Below are positions 8,855 to 8,902 of a DNA stretch of 8,902 nt, in pieces. The DNA lies in assembly GCA_050485385.1 (NCBI GenBank), contig JBJHBG010000152.1:1-8902 (forward strand), read 5' to 3'. Position numbers and translations under genes: made by a program. Every line of letters starts with the position of its first letter. The stretch's first letter is position 1. This stretch comes from RECO01 sp050485385 (GTDB taxonomy: Bacteria > Pseudomonadota > Alphaproteobacteria > Geminicoccales > Geminicoccaceae). The notes below the pieces were generated by a model, which was given only the letters and a program-made list of their open reading frames with translations, searched no databases and had not been told where the DNA came from.

Positions 8855-8902
8855 CCCCCCGGGGATGCGCCCCCCGGGGGGGGGGGGGGGGCCGGGGGGC
8901 CA
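8855..8902. repeat. G/C-tract region with a 16-base G run at the right edge
   Basis: C6 (8855-8860), G4, ATGCG, C6 (8870-8875), then 16 G (8876-8891), CC and G6. The alternating C and G tracts recall the hairpin elements at 3514-3573 and 7563-7649 and may be the terminator of the next gene upstream of the thiolase. The long G run is unusual and may be partly a sequencing or assembly artefact at a contig end. No gene is visible here. Confidence 0.5.

Overview
The window looks like chromosomal DNA from a GC-rich alphaproteobacterium, probably Rhodospirillales-like. That assignment is inferred from the strong GC bias at third codon positions, the acetoacetate/PHB-type metabolism genes, the PhoR-like kinase and the G/C-tract hairpins at gene ends. 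No rRNA, tRNA, CRISPR array, transposase or phage gene is visible.

Layout. (1) Positions 108-3080 (minus) encode a 990-residue single-chain restriction-modification protein with an N-terminal PD-(D/E)XK-like motif, a gamma-type N6-adenine methyltransferase core and a C-terminal region likely to recognise DNA. About 24 bases past its stop, a stop-free frame with a GTG start runs off the left edge and could be the start of a partner gene. (2) Divergent from it, 3144-3413 (plus) encodes an 89-residue protein with no assigned function. It carries an N-terminal QADLF pentapeptide like the sliding-clamp-binding motif, and its mRNA may be leaderless. (3) Positions 3414-3613 hold no gene but contain a two-hairpin GC-rich element between convergent genes. 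(4) On the minus strand, an acetoacetyl-CoA synthetase (5043-6992) overlaps a PhoR-like membrane histidine kinase (3614-5086). (5) Positions 7063-7551 (plus) encode a small secreted lipoprotein of the LEA type 2 kind, with a Tat-like twin arginine. (6) Positions 7552-7656 hold a mirror-like array of hairpins between convergent genes. (7) Positions 7657-8829 (minus) encode an acetyl-CoA acetyltransferase (phaA/atoB type). (8) The right edge is a G/C-tract region with a 16-base G run.

How the genes fit together. Acetoacetyl-CoA synthetase and the thiolase form a short route: acetoacetate is activated to acetoacetyl-CoA, which is either cleaved to two acetyl-CoA or, with the thiolase running in reverse, drawn on for polyhydroxybutyrate. 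The PhoR-like kinase would normally act with PhoB and the pst operon, but neither is next to it here. The restriction-modification gene and its small neighbour look like an accessory insert beside core genes.

The observations most worth following are the clamp-motif small protein beside the restriction-modification gene, the repeated two-hairpin elements at three gene ends, and the unusual overlap of the kinase with a ketone-body enzyme. None of these proves a new system.
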